This document shows positions 1 through 11,127 of a DNA stretch of 64,000 bases, piece after piece. The DNA is from Argopecten irradians. Its lineage: Eukaryota; Mollusca; Bivalvia; Pectinida; Pectinidae. The notes under the pieces were generated by a model. That model did not search any database, was not told the DNA's origin, and worked only from the letters and a program-made list of their open reading frames with translations. Within the stretch, counting starts at the first letter, position 1, and every line of letters begins with the position of its first letter. Made by a program: the position numbers and the translations under genes. The stretch spans positions 39,199,996 to 39,263,995 of the forward strand of contig NC_091143.1 of the NCBI RefSeq assembly GCF_041381155.1. The letters are read 5' to 3'.

Positions 1-978
1 TGAACCGCCATTTTCCGTGATCGCTGGCACGACAATTGTGACAACACAATTATAATGACGTAGTAAAAAGCAATTGAAGTTCATAGTCTATATGACTGCA
101 AACTGCATTTGGTAAGGTTACCTAGTGGGACTGCATTGGAAATTTGAATATACTGATTTACAACTGATATTCAAATTAACTAAGAGCACAAATACAATAA
201 TGATACCTATACTGTTAGCTTTGTCTGCTGCAGGCGATACAAAATCCAAAGACACTTACTTGAAGGATAGGCTGAGGAGGGTGGCTGCCGTTTGTACAAT
301 GAAAGATGGGCCGGGGTTGGCTCTGCTCTGTATATATCTTTCTGCTGCTGGTTGTGCTGAATTCTTCGGTAATGGTAGTAAACAGCGGAAGAAAGAACTT
401 TTTTTGCTCTCTCTTGCCCAACCACATGTTCTTCAAGGAAACTGAATATCTAGAACAGGCAGAAAATAACTGAAATTCAAAGTTTTAGATATGTCTGCAA
501 ATTCTTCAGGCCTTAAATAAGCAGAGATTGGAAATACATGCAAGCTTCTTGGGGTACAATATCACCCTCCCTGTGATTGATTGAGTGACATCATAATCAT
601 AACTATAAAATAGATCTAAGGGTGGATATAATGTCAGTGATAGTAACCCCTGGAGTAGCAATGATGGGACAACCCATGCCTATTTTTAACCTATAAAACA
701 AGTAGACAAAAACTTTTGTAACTTTCGTAAAACTGCCAAGATTCAAAATGTGAAGAAGTAAAATTATTATTCTGAATTGTATTTAAAAATGTTTTGTGTA
801 TACCCAAGGAATATTTTCAAAACTTTATCTCTATGGCAAAAATGTTACAATGCAGATCTAGATGGTATGGGAAATCATCATACCGGACGGACAGACAGAA
901 AGACGGACAGACAAACTGATTACTATAGGGCAGCTGCATCTTGACACAGGTCCTAATAAACTGTTAAAAACAGTAGTT
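1..978. other. Intergenic, no gene seen
   Basis: I see no supportable gene here. A 106-codon ORF at 125-445 has no recognisable domain and is overlapped by ORFs of similar length on the other strand. Positions 571-664 look like an eroded copy of the CATCCTCGA-type MITE found at 32.6 and 53-55 kb, since the right end shares the string TAGTAACCCCTGGAGTA with the copy ending at 55,455. A short imperfect GGAC/GACA microsatellite lies at about 885-915. Confidence 0.5.
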
Positions 979-1236
979 CCGTATTCTACCCAATAAACGC
1001 CCTTACAAAATTGTAGCAAATAAGGGGGCGCTTCATAGAAACAAATTTGGACTAGCCTTTCATAAAATTATTCTACAAAGTAAGTCATAAATCAATTGAC
1101 CAAATAATCAGTTAAGAAACCAACACAGTTTTTATATTTTCAGTCTGTATTTAATTCTAAGTAAGTGAAATTGAAGCCTTAAAAAAATGGCTGAGGGCAT
1201 TTATATGGATGGGGGCGCTCACTGAGACGAATATGG
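979..1236. mobile_element. GCGCCC-type MITE, copy A
   Basis: A short non-coding element of about 258 bp with inverted termini. The left end reads CCGTATTCTACCCAATAAAC and the right end is a diverged inverse (GGGGGCGCTCACTGAGACG followed by AATATGG). The right end is followed by TA but the left end is preceded by TT, so the target duplication is imperfect here. Interior text (TAGCCTTTCATAAAAT, TTCTACAAAGTAA) is shared with copies B, F and G. Confidence 0.7.
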
Positions 1237-1239
1237 TAT

Positions 1240-1835
1240 ATAGTCATGACCAATATGAATGTAATTTGAGTGTCCTCAGCAACAGTTCCTTAGAGCTTCC
1301 TGCTACCTCAAGTCAAAGCTTTGACTGTTCCCTTTATACCTACCAATGCAAACATAGATTGAACATATCAATTCAAACATTTTAGCTCTTACCTCCTTAG
1401 GGCTTGGCACATCATAATGTACCTCACGACTCTTTGATATCTTGTCTAGACCACCTGTCAATAAAATGATTTCAATTGGCGTGAAATGTGAAATGCACAC
1501 ATGTAAAGCTTGTAGTTAATTTTTCATTGTTTGCATGCATATACTTCATATAGCATCAGACTGGTTAATTTTTTTTCTCTCCTATACTCCCATTGAAAAA
1601 TTCTTGTTTGTTAACTTTTGTAAGAATGTGCCAATCAGCATCATACAGTTTTCAAACCAAATAAGGTAAGAAAAAAAAACCAACAGGTTCATGGGACTTA
1701 AGGATGGCCAGATTTCTGATACAAAATGAACCAAAGACATATAAACAGTATACATTGCACCCATCAGGCTCTTGAAATCAATCAGGCCTATTGATATAGT
1801 GCCAAAATGGCCCAAATGAGACGAAAGATCTAAAA
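1240..1835. other. Intergenic, nothing recognised
   Basis: AT-rich sequence. Two minus-strand ORFs of 65 and 77 codons (1303-1500, 1582-1815) have no recognisable content and are not called. Confidence 0.4.
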
Positions 1836-2152
1836 ATTAAACATGAGAGCCCAGAGGGATCTTGGAGCCTACCAAAGAATGATCACTGTCTGAAACTTGA
1901 AAGATGGATCTTTTCTCTGCTTTTCAAAATTAAGTTCTTTCTGGGAAATAGCATTAACAAGAATTGTTATTGTCGACGCAATAATATGCTGATGTAGTGA
2001 TCAAACAAAACCGTTCACACTATTATTGCGTCGACAGTAACGGAGGGATGAATGGATGAAAGGATGAAAAGAAGAACAGAGGGAAGTATGGACAAAGGAC
2101 AACAGACAAAGGTGATTTGAATAGCCCACCATCTGATGTTGGTGGGCTAAAA
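1836..2152 (+). mobile_element. Pearl-like element lacking core repeats
   Basis: The left end (CCCAGAGGGATCTTGG) and right end (TTTGAATAGCCCACCATCTG, then a TGGTGGGCTA hairpin arm) match the ends of the large Pearl-like element at 3.07-4.8 kb. The tandem 155-bp core is missing. In its place is a 21-bp inverted repeat (arms 1966-1986 and 2021-2041) around a 34-bp loop. The 3' hairpin followed by CTAA resembles a Helitron-type terminus. It is probably a non-autonomous relative or a deletion derivative with a second small insertion. Confidence 0.6.
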
Positions 2153-2198
2153 ATACATAAAGGATTTTTTCAACATCAATGTGTTTTCCCTATATAAT

Positions 2199-2550
2199 TT
2201 AAACTAAATGTGAACGCCTCTCTACGGTGAAATCTGAGACCCGAGGGTGATGAAATTCACCATTCATGAAGTTTATACCTTTATGAAGAAGGGCATCATG
2301 TTCCATATACTCAAACTTTTGGTCCAAGGCTGATTTGTTAAGTTTGGATATTCCCTTTGAACGCTTTTTGGAGTATAGTACATTGCTTGCTAGTCCAAAT
2401 CTTCTAGACAAGCCATTGAGATATTTCCTCTGAGACCATGTTGCAGAAATATTGTTGCAGTTGGTCACCAACCCCGTTCTGACAGCCATTCCTCGTCGCT
2501 GACTCTGCAGCTCCTACTGGCTTTTTCTGCTTCCTCTTTATAGATCCATT
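2199..2550 (-). CDS. Possible terminal exon, unrecognised
   Basis: Weak candidate. On the minus strand, a pyrimidine-rich acceptor ending TGTTTCAG at about 2551 precedes an open frame that starts NGSIKRKQKKPVGAAES and stops after about 48 codons. A second frame from ATG at 2489 stays open for 96 codons down to 2199, and its composition looks protein-like (MAVRTGLVTNCNN at the start). The two frames cannot both be coding in one exon. I see no upstream partner exon to the right and recognise no family. It could be a decayed exon or chance. Confidence 0.18.
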
Positions 2551-2696
2551 CTGAAACACCAGATATCAAAGGAACATTGGACAAATATCAAACTTTTTGG
2601 CATCTTAAGTGGTTAAAATTGGTTGAGCTTCACCTCAGTCCGGACTTCTTTTTCTTTCTCGCCTGTCTAACATAATCTCATTTGTAATATGATGTA

Positions 2697-2936
2697 CCAT
2701 ATTCCTCCTAATAATTGCCCCCATCCCTATAAGCGCCCCTCCCTTTTTTTAGGATTCAATTTCACTTACTGAAAATATGAGATTTTTTCTTACAGATTTC
2801 TTTTGCAAATTGATTTATGGCTTACTTTGTAGAATAATTTCATGAAAGGCAAGTCAAAAATTGTGACCATTTTTTAGCGCCCCCTGAATTGCTTCAATTT
2901 TTTAAGTGCCCTGGGGAATTATTGTGTCAAATACAG
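2697..2936. mobile_element. GCGCCC-type MITE, copy B
   Basis: A 240-bp element flanked on both sides by TA. It starts CCATATTCCTCC and contains CCCTATAAGCGCCCCTCCC. It ends with the inverse (TTATTGTGTCAAATACAG). It has the same interior as copy A in the opposite orientation. TA target duplications fit the Tc1/mariner group but do not prove it. Confidence 0.75.
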
Positions 2937-3189
2937 TACATGAATAATAATTTGTCATATAGAAAGACACTATCATAAAATTATCTATCCTACTGGTAAT
3001 TTGTTTAAAATATACAAGACCTATCTCTGCTTTGAGCTTTGGTCAGTTCTCAATATTGATGTTGTATATATACAAGAGATCCCAGAGGGATCTTGGCGCC
3101 CACCAAAGAATGATTTATGTCTGACAATGGAAAGAGGATCTTTTCCCTGCTTTTCAAACTTTTTCAAACACACTACATATAAAATTTGA

Positions 3190-4640
3190 GACAGATCGCT
3201 ATAGTACTTTCTAAGAAAAAGTGGTAACAAACTTCAACAATGAAATCTAAGATGGCGGCCGGTTGGCCATCTTTTTTACCGATCAGTCCCAAAAAGCATT
3301 ATGTAGCAGTCCTTAAAGGTACTATGCACAACTAGGGTACAAGGGGAAACTATGCTTGGAATTTGAGAAAGATCCCTTCAGTACTTTCTGAGAAATAGCG
3401 ATAACAAACTTTAACTATCAAAATCCAAGATGGCCGTCGGTCGGTCATCTTGTTCACCGATCGGTCCCAAAATGCAATATGCACAACTAGGGTTCTAGGG
3501 GAACCTACATATGAAATTTGAGAAAGATCCCTTCAGTACTTTTTTAGAAATAGCGGTAGCAAACTTAAACTATCAAAATCCAAGATGGCCGCCTGTCGGC
3601 CATTTTGTTCACCGATCGGTCCCAAAATGCAACATACTTAACTAGGGCCCTAGGGAACCTATATATGAAATTTGAGAAAGATCTCTTCAGTATTTTTTTG
3701 AGAAATAGCGGTAACAAACTTAAACTATCAAAATCCAAGATGGCCGCCTGTCGGCCATCTTGTTGACTGATCGGTCCCAAAATGCAATATGCACAACTAG
3801 GGTCCTAGGTGAACCTACATATGAAATTTGAGAAAGATCCCTTCAGGTCTTTTTGAGAAATAGCGGTAACAAACTTTTAACTATCAAAATCCAAGATGGC
3901 CGCCTGTCGGCCATCTTGTTGACTGATCGGTCCCAAAATGCAATATGCACAACTAGGGTCCTGGGGGAACCTGTATATGAAATTTGAGAAAGATCCCTTC
4001 AGCACTTTTTGAGAAATAGCGGTAACAACCTTTAACTATCAAAATCCAAGATGGCCGCCTGTCGGCCATCTTGTTGACCAATTGGTCCCGAAATGCAATA
4101 TGCACAACTAGGGTCCTAGGGGAACCTACATATGAAATTTGAGAAAGATCCCTTCAGCACTTTTTGAGAAATAGCGGTAACAAACTTTAACTATCAAAAT
4201 CCAAGATGGCCGCCTGTCGGCCATCTTGTTGACTGATCGGTCCCAAAATGCAATATGCACAACTAGGGTCCTGGGGGAACCTGTATATGAAATTTGAGAA
4301 AGATCCCTTCAGCACTTTTTGAGAAATAGCGGTAACAACGTTTAACTATCAAAATCCAAGATGGCCGCCTGTCGGCCATCTTGTTGACCGATTGGTCCCG
4401 AAATGCAATATGCACAACTAGGGTCCTAGGGGAACCTACATATGAAATTTGAGAAAGATCCCTTCAGCACTTTTTGAGAAATAGCGGTAACAAACTTTAA
4501 CTATCAAAATCCAAGATGGCCGCCTGTCGGCCATCTTGTTGACTGATCGGTCGCAAAATGCAATATGCACAACTAGGGTCCTAGGGGAACCTACATATGA
4601 AATTTGAGAAAGATCCCTTCAGTACTTTCTGAGAAATAGC
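3190..4640 (+). repeat. 155-bp tandem core, about 9 copies
   Basis: Core array inside the Pearl-like element. Copies from about 3831 onward are close to identical. Two sub-variants alternate over part of the array: cores before 3987 and 4297 carry CTGGGGGAACCTGTATATG, and the others CTAGGGGAACCTACATATG. This suggests amplification of a two-unit block. Confidence 0.85.
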
Positions 4641-4658
4641 GGTAACAAGAATTGTTAA

Positions 4659-4749
4659 CGGACGGACGGACGGACGGACGGACGGACGGACGGACGGACG
4701 GACGGACGGAAGGACGGGACGGACGGACGGAAGGACGGACGGACGGACC
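4659..4749 (+). repeat. ACGG microsatellite
   Basis: About 22 units of GGAC with two interruptions (GGAAGGAC and GGGAC). Forms the 3' flank of the Pearl-like core array. Confidence 0.95.
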
Positions 4750-4853
4750 ACGGAAGAAAGGCGATTTGAATAGCCCACCATCTGATGATGGTTGTATATA
4801 TAAAATATCAAAGAAACACAATTTAACAAAGCATGACAATTTATTGACTCGTG

Positions 4854-4936
4854 CCCTATCCGGGCCTCAAACTCACGATCTACGACACCCAATCGCCTAG
4901 CCAAACATACATGCGCCTTCTACCACTGCGCTACAT
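4854..4936 (-). mobile_element. tRNA-like sequence, probable SINE head
   Basis: On the minus strand the sequence has a good A-box (TAGCGCAGTGGTAGAAG) and a weak B-box (GAGTTTGAGGCC) at tRNA-like spacing. The arms do not close into a clean cloverleaf, so I read it as a SINE head or tRNA pseudogene rather than a functional tRNA. Confidence 0.45.
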
Positions 4937-4940
4937 GTAA

Positions 4941-5518
4941 GACACTTGTATACATGTACAGATGTACGTCACAAAGAATAAATATTGTCTGGTTTTCTGT
5001 TTGGAATGAAATGTCATTTCAGACGATATATTTTTTTCATTTCAACGATTCATATCATACTATTTAAAAACTTCTGTTTAAATGTCTAAAAAAAGACATA
5101 TAGCACATGACCTTAAACGTCACATCAACAGTTTTGGATCAAAAGTCTTTCTGCATTGTTAAATTTTCCTAAATATTTGTTTTATTTTCATTTTATCTTT
5201 GAATTTTTCTGATCTCTACATTAGTGGATTTTTATAAAATTAATTTGTATGTTCAGCTCATTATATTTTCCAGTGTTTAATTTTTTAGATATTATTATTT
5301 TTGTGCACAGCTCAAAGCTGACACCTTCCTTTCCTTGTTATACTAAACATGGCGATGAAGATGTTAGAAAACATGCTTTCTCAAAAGAATAAGTGACGAG
5401 AAACTATGCAAATATCATGAGCTAAAAGAGTAGAAAATATCCCATTAGTATGCCAAATTTGGTAAAAATTCATTTGACAAGATACTGTACACAAAAATGT
5501 ACTTTTATTAGTTATTCA
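4941..5518. other. Intergenic, nothing recognised
   Basis: AT-rich, no ORF, repeat or RNA gene that I can support. Confidence 0.4.
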
Positions 5519-5606
5519 CAACAATATCCATTTTGTGATGAGAGGAATTCCATGCAGGCTTGCAACAATATCCATTTTGTGACGAGAGGAATTCCATGCA
5601 GGCTTG
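5519..5606. repeat. 44-bp direct duplication
   Basis: Two adjacent copies of a 44-bp unit beginning CAACAATATCCATTTTGTGA and differing at a single base (GATGAG versus GACGAG). A recent local duplication. Confidence 0.9.
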
Positions 5607-5624
5607 CCATGATAATGACGTGAC

Positions 5625-5725
5625 GTAGATTCTATATTCTTTTAACCCTTTGATCGGAATACGGTTTGGCACTCACTTAGAGGATTCCTGTGGCACTCAA
5701 AGGGTTAAAAGAGTATAGAATCTAC
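5625..5725. mobile_element. Foldback element, about 29-bp arms
   Basis: GTAGATTCTATATTCTTTTA at the left and its inverse (AAAAGAGTATAGAATCTAC) at the right, each with CCCTTTGA or its inverse inside, enclosing about 40 bp. A MITE-like hairpin. No clear target duplication. Confidence 0.65.
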
Positions 5726-6828
5726 ATGTACTTAAAAGTAGTAAGCCAAAGGGAAATGCCTATAAACCGGAGGTCCCCCCGCCTGTCAACAAAGACAAAG
5801 GAGTTTCTAATCTCTATGTATATCTGACCAGACGAACCCAACGGATTTGTATTCTGAAATGTCTACAAAAACGGGTCAACTCGGGGAAATCGGGTTAGTT
5901 GGCAATAGGCTTACTGCAAATGTAAGTTGTAACACAACGTCAACTTATCAGTGGCTATTTCTGATAATAACTCATCTAGATCTACACACGCAAACGTTTT
6001 CATTATAAGATTTGTAAATATTACGTATACATTTGTATATGAACTATAATTGTTACAGTAGGCTGATGGCTACTTACATATCACTGTTTACAGTTGTATT
6101 CAAAACTCGTATGTCCCAGCAACTTGATTGGAACTCTACTCATTAAAAAAAGCCGAGAGGCTCCGAAAGCAACAATTGTTATAAGGTGAAGGTCATAACT
6201 AGGGCGCAGAATATCATCCACCTAAAGGCGATTACAGGATAATTTATCGGTTATATTAACCTGAATTAGTGTTACACATAGACTTGCACAAGTCAATATG
6301 GTACATGAACGTAGCATAAGGATAAACTATAATTATTCACATAATTTTGATTAAAAAAATCAGAGAAATTGATTGATATGTACAAAATGAACCGAGATTG
6401 AGAATTTTAAAAGTTGGGAAATGGTATAAACTATGTCTAGAACACAAATTTAGTAAATGTAGTTGTCAGTTATTTGGTAGTTTCTGCGATGTGAAATGAA
6501 ACAAATCCAAGAGTTACTTCCATTGTGTCATTTTTATGTTTAAAACAGTACCACGTACACACACAAAGCTTAAAATGGCAAAATATGCATGGATATTGTC
6601 GTAAAAATCATGTGATAACCATAAAGATGAAATTTTATCTGCGTATTCACTACATTAATTCTGAAGTAAATCATTCTAAAAATAAATATGGAGAAATCAA
6701 GGATTTACAAGTGAGAAATTAAAGTGTTCAATGGCATTAATTGCTGATTTTTGTTTTGTAGTTTCAATATAAGTCAAATTAAATTTGAAATATTCCGATA
6801 TTTCTCTATGCTCACTGTTTTTACTTGG
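5726..6828. other. Intergenic, nothing recognised
   Basis: AT-rich. One 65-codon plus-strand ORF at 6525-6722 has no recognisable content. Confidence 0.4.
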
Positions 6829-7060
6829 GTGTGCCAATCTGGGTACCCGCACCTGGTTGATATCAGGTGCGTTCAAGACCTGTATCCAAGGATGCTATTT
6901 ATGGAAACACGTGCAGAAAGAATTCCAAACATAGACCAACAGACAGATAATAGGCTCTATTTGTAAGCATCTAAGTGTCAGATTGATACAAAAATTGGAA
7001 TTATATTGTAATCTGACACTTAGATGCTTAAAAATAAGAAAAATGTGTGCCAATCTGGGT
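6829..7060. repeat. Direct repeat flanking a hairpin
   Basis: TGTGCCAATCTGGGT occurs at about 6831 and again at about 7046. Between them at 6964-7030 is a perfect 21-bp inverted repeat (TAAGCATCTAAGTGTCAGAT and its inverse) around a loop of about 25 bp. This could be an insertion flanked by a long duplication, or two independent events. Confidence 0.6.
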
Positions 7061-8015
7061 TACATGACGTAATTATAAAATTAACTTTAATTCGCAAAAT
7101 GAATCCAAAATTTTATCTTTGAATCATCTTCATCAAATTACGCCAAAATATGACCAAACAGCTATATTTACACTTACTAGGCTTGTTCACTATACGCAAA
7201 TATTAGCCAATTTTGTTTACCATAAATGCATGGTATCATTGAACTTTGAACTTGTGTAATGTTATATGTAACGTAAAGGGGCTACTTTTTTTAAGAAACA
7301 CATGGCTTTGTTTACATTTTGACGCAACATTACGTGTATATTGTTGTTTTTCTCGTTGAAAAAAATTTAAACAAAACATATATGTTTTATATTTATATAT
7401 GATACAAACATTTTTTAAATTAACAATTGTATAAAGAATAAACGGGGAAAACTACCCCGACCGGGGCGACGTGCAGTGCTTTCATTTTTGTTAAAAACGA
7501 TGGATGTCAAATGTAAACATTACCTCTGTGTCGGTGTTCGCCCTACGGCTACGATCGAGTCTTTGGGGTGGACGGGCGTGAGACCCTCTGACAGAGGTCA
7601 GTTATAAACATATCTTCTTGTCTTTGTTCATTGAGAATATAATCATATGTTCTCAAAATATGAGAATTTCGACCCAATTTATACAGCATGCTTTTAAAGT
7701 TCAAGTTGATCGAAAACCTTAATTATGTCTAGACAATGATATGACGAACAAAGTGATCTGTCTGGCTACAGTGTATCTCTAATAATCACAGCGTATTCCA
7801 ATTTCCCTAACCAACATTCCCCTGAAACAAGCAAGAAGGGGAGATAATTTGAAAAGAATATATATGCTGTTAATAAAATTGTTATTATTACGAACAATAC
7901 AAATCATTTCTGAATTATCTTAGCACTAAGTGTACTTATTTTGATAGATAAATCATGACAGGAGCTTCAAAATATCATTATTTCCTGCATATTACATCAT
8001 AACGTTGTTTTAAGA
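7061..8015. other. Intergenic, nothing recognised
   Basis: AT-rich. No supportable gene or repeat. Confidence 0.4.
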
Positions 8016-8177
8016 ATGAAGTTACAAGCAAACAGCATAAGCAATATTGACGGTCCCGTCTTATATCTGCTTCTGTTATGTGCTACTCCGGTGAGTGTGC
8101 TAAGTGCAAGCAACATTCTATGGTGTGCTCTGGAGATGGCAACGAGAGCTGGTGGCTGCACTCAATGTTCCTGAGTT
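8016..8177 (+). CDS. Short ORF, possible signal-peptide exon
   Basis: ATG at 8016 opens a frame that starts MKLQANSISNIDGP and has a hydrophobic stretch VLYLLLLCA. A donor-like GTGAGT lies at 8091, so a 25-codon first exon is possible, otherwise the frame runs 53 codons to a stop at 8177. No downstream exon could be linked in phase. The frames just after it (8104-8494) are also open but overlap on both strands. No family recognised. Confidence 0.15.
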
Positions 8178-8499
8178 TAAACCCGTTCCACCATCTGCAG
8201 ATGACACCAAAAGATCAGACATTAGTTTATTTCTTAAGTATAATTTCTTAAAATACTCTGGTGTTACTTTTTGCAAGGAGGTCAAGCACAAGTCCAACCA
8301 ACTTGGCACAGAGGACAATTATCAATGACAACATTAGTACAAACTCACAGTTAGGAAAAGTAATCCTAATTACCAGAACATCAACAGGAGAATGTAAGAA
8401 AGCCAAAGTCTTGGCGAGGTCAGCTACAGTAGATCCCAATGAAGGGGAGACAATCCACCTCAGAAACACCTGTATAGATAGCAAGACAGATTAGATGCC

Positions 8500-9250
8500 A
8501 TAATAAAATACATTTATTCTAAATTCACAAAAAATATGTACAATACAGTGACAATTTAGTAAAGAATTAAAAAACTCAAAATCATAATGAAATTATTCTT
8601 ATTTCATTTCTTAAAACTATGATGAATGAGTGAGAGAATGAAAGAAAATGGGTTTGAAATATATTCGAAAAACATACAATAAAGATATTAATTGATTATT
8701 TGTAAAAAAAAAATGAAAGCTAACAAAAATATGGAAAGATGGATAAAGATTGATTGACTAATTATAAATATGAAGTTTGAATGCAAGTGTGAAAATGAGT
8801 TAAATTGTATGTATAGGAGTAATTATATGTTAATATAAACTATAAAGATGAAATAGTATCTAAATGGAAAAAGAAAATAAGAAATTAAAGTCTTATCTAT
8901 TAAAGGGGAGATAATGTTATAAATGATTGGATTATCTCCACTGGATTAATGTTATAGAGACGGACGGGTTGTCTCCCTTTAAACGTACAATTGCAAAACA
9001 CAGTCAATGAAAGGAAGCCTTCTGAAAATAATCCACTACTAAGATGTTAAAACGAACCAAATATAATAAGTACAAGTGGTCAAGAGGGCCTGTACAGCGC
9101 ATCTGGTTAACTCAATAACTACAACTATCACTCATTTCATATCAAATATAAACATTAATCTGAAAATATAATAATATCACGTTTGTAATTTTAATAGTTA
9201 ATGTTGGGATTTATATATGGCAAAATTAGCCCTTTTAGCCTCAGCTACTC
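8500..9250. other. Intergenic, very AT-rich
   Basis: No gene or repeat identified. CTCCACTGGATTAATG and AGACGGACGGGTTGTCTCCC near 8940-8980 look like remnants but could not be assigned. Confidence 0.4.
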
Positions 9251-9324
9251 CACAGGGACCTGACACGGAAAATAATATATATATGTATACTGTTCGTTAG
9301 AATTTTTCGTGCCAGGTCCCTGTG
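9251..9324. mobile_element. hAT-type MITE with 8-bp TSD
   Basis: A 74-bp inverted-repeat element with termini CACAGGGACCTGACACG and the inverse of CACAGGGACCTGGCACG. It is flanked by AGCTACTC on the left (9243-9250) and AGCTACCC on the right (9325-9332), an 8-bp duplication with one mismatch. Eight-bp duplications and a CA-GGG terminus are typical of hAT elements. Confidence 0.8.
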
Positions 9325-10165
9325 AGCTACCCTCTGGGAGCTAGTCCCAGATAGCTGTAAGTCTATATCGTTACGCGCGAGTTCACGCGGATCTGAAAAT
9401 CAGTTGCAGTTAAATGAATTTGGATTCGCCAGAGTGCCGTAGACCATTTTTATACGTTGAATAGGTCTATATCGAAAGTCGTAAAATTCGTATTTATGAT
9501 ACAGCGTAAAGAATAAAATTGACCTTTTCTATTTAAACACCAAAACGTGTATATTAACTGTAACTAATTCTCATATCCCTGCGCATGAGGTATAATTAAG
9601 TTAATTACCGATATTGAAACTTCAATTTTTATGCATGGTATACAAAAATGCAAGTCAGTTGTCAATTTTATATGTCTGCTTTGCATTTCAGCACACAAGG
9701 GAAACGATCCCTCAATTATGATTTTGATAAATCAACTGGATTTGATGGATCCATGTGGATGAAAGGGTTAATACATGTAATTAATAATACGGGAAGTGAA
9801 AATGAATATTACACACTTTAATATGTGGATATGAAGGATAGGGATATTCTACCCGAGGGTCACAAAATGTAGTAAAACCCGAGGCTTGCCATTTTAAAAA
9901 CCGCGACTGCAAGTCAATTCTCCATGCATGAAAATTGTGTGATAATTTCAACGCAATTTCCGCTGTTAGAAGTAAACCCAGCTAAGTTTCTGAGAAAAAA
10001 ATGAGACCAGCCAGTATATCACACCTGTAGGTATGAGAGAAAAATATTTCCTGGATGTTATCGTATGTAGTTTGTAAAATGTTATTTATAATAGGAATAC
10101 AAACATGGGCGTATTTTTCAGTAAATAATTTACACATATGATTACCAGACTGAACGTCTCTAAAT
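9325..10165. other. Intergenic with possible eroded MITE
   Basis: No gene. Text near 9430-9460 (AGAGTGCCGTAGACCATTTT) resembles, in inverse, the interior of the MITE at 10,166 (ATGGTCTATGGGCACTCT), so an older copy probably spans about 9390-9590. Boundaries not readable. Confidence 0.35.
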
Positions 10166-10316
10166 CACAGGGATCTGATCAGAATTAGTTACAGTTTACA
10201 TACTTTAGGGGTCTAGACGATTTTTACTCTAGACCCCTAAAACGTCAAAAATGGTCTATGGGCACTCTGATGGGTTCATAATTATATAAAGTGTAACTAA
10301 TCATCACATCCCTGTG
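10166..10316. mobile_element. hAT-type MITE with 8-bp TSD, second type
   Basis: A 151-bp element with ends CACAGGGATCTGATC and the inverse of CACAGGGATGTGATG, plus an inner TTAGTTACA shared by both arms. Flanks are CTCTAAAT (10158-10165) and TTCTAAAT (10317-10324), an 8-bp duplication with one mismatch. Inside is a second inverted repeat, TAGGGGTCTAGA with its inverse. The terminus is related to the other CACAGGG elements but the interior differs. Confidence 0.75.
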
Positions 10317-10724
10317 TTCTAAATAACAACTGCCAGTCAGTATTTTGTATAAGATCATTAATTTTTTGGCAATCAACATTTTTATGACACCAGATAGAAC
10401 ATATAAACACATTTCCATAATCATCATCATTGATGGACGGCATCACGACAAAAAAGAAGAAAATCACCATGTTACAAATGTTTGAGAGAAAAAAGGGGAT
10501 GGGAGTGGGGTGGGAGACAGAGCGAATCATTATTCCACGGGTCTCCTAAAATAGTAAAAAAAAAACCAATGTAATTGATTGTTCCAAACGCGTAACAATT
10601 ACTAGTTAGAATGACCTTGAACACACATAAGATATACATGTAACAGTGGCGTAGGAAGATGAAACGTAATGGGGAGCAAAAGTCTTTAGTATTTTGACGA
10701 AATGGCATAAATCAGCCACCGTAG
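10317..10724. other. Intergenic, nothing recognised
   Basis: Overlapping minus-strand ORFs of 61-78 codons (10245-10708) have no recognisable content. Confidence 0.4.
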
Positions 10725-10965
10725 TTTTACAATGTATTTTGATGAATTTGCGAGCGATTTTGGTGTTTTGGGGTCCGGGGGTCTCCCCCGAAAAAAATTA
10801 TAACGATTTAGAATGGGTTAGATGAGTTTTACGGTGTATTTTGATGAATGTGCGAGCGCCTTAGGCGCGAGATTTTGTTGTTTGGGGGGGTTCGGGGGTC
10901 TTCCCCGTGAAAAGAATATATGATTTAGAATGGCTGAGATGAGTTTTATAATGTATTTAGATGAT
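10725..10965. repeat. Two ~110-bp tandem units
   Basis: Two diverged tandem units, each containing GTATTTTGATGAAT, GCGAGCG, a GGGGTCCGGGGGTCTCCCCC-type hairpin and TTTAGAATGG. The C/G-rich hairpin stands out from the AT-rich surroundings. Probably a fragment of a larger dispersed repeat. Confidence 0.65.
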
Positions 10966-11127
10966 AATAAAGCGTTCTTAACACGGTATTTTTTCGATTT
11001 AAAGTTACCTACATTTAGAAATGATGACTGTCGTCATACCATTACGCAACCCTGCTCGATCTGAACATATCGGATTCACACAATAGGCACATTGTTGTAT
11101 AACTCAGAAAAATATTGAATTAAGTGT

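Larger units (their letters stand above)
3071..4800 (+). mobile_element. Pearl-like element with tandem core
   Basis: A three-part structure. The left end carries CCCAGAGGGATCTTGG. Then come about nine tandem copies of a 155-bp core, with the string GAGAAAGAT recurring every 154-156 bp from about 3366 to 4607. Each core includes the near-palindrome AAGATGGCCGCCTGTCGGCC. Then a GGAC (ACGG) microsatellite at 4659-4749, and a 3' end with TTTGAATAGCCCACCATCTG. This is the architecture described for bivalve Pearl/CvA elements, often regarded as non-autonomous Helitron relatives. No transposase is visible. Short ORFs across the microsatellite are frame artefacts. Confidence 0.8.

Noticed and set aside
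125-445. 106-codon plus-strand ORF
   Set aside because: No domain, no splice context, and opposite-strand ORFs of similar length cover it.
4581-4904. ORFs with repeated RPSVRPSV or DGRTDGRT
   Set aside because: Translations of the GGAC microsatellite on both strands.
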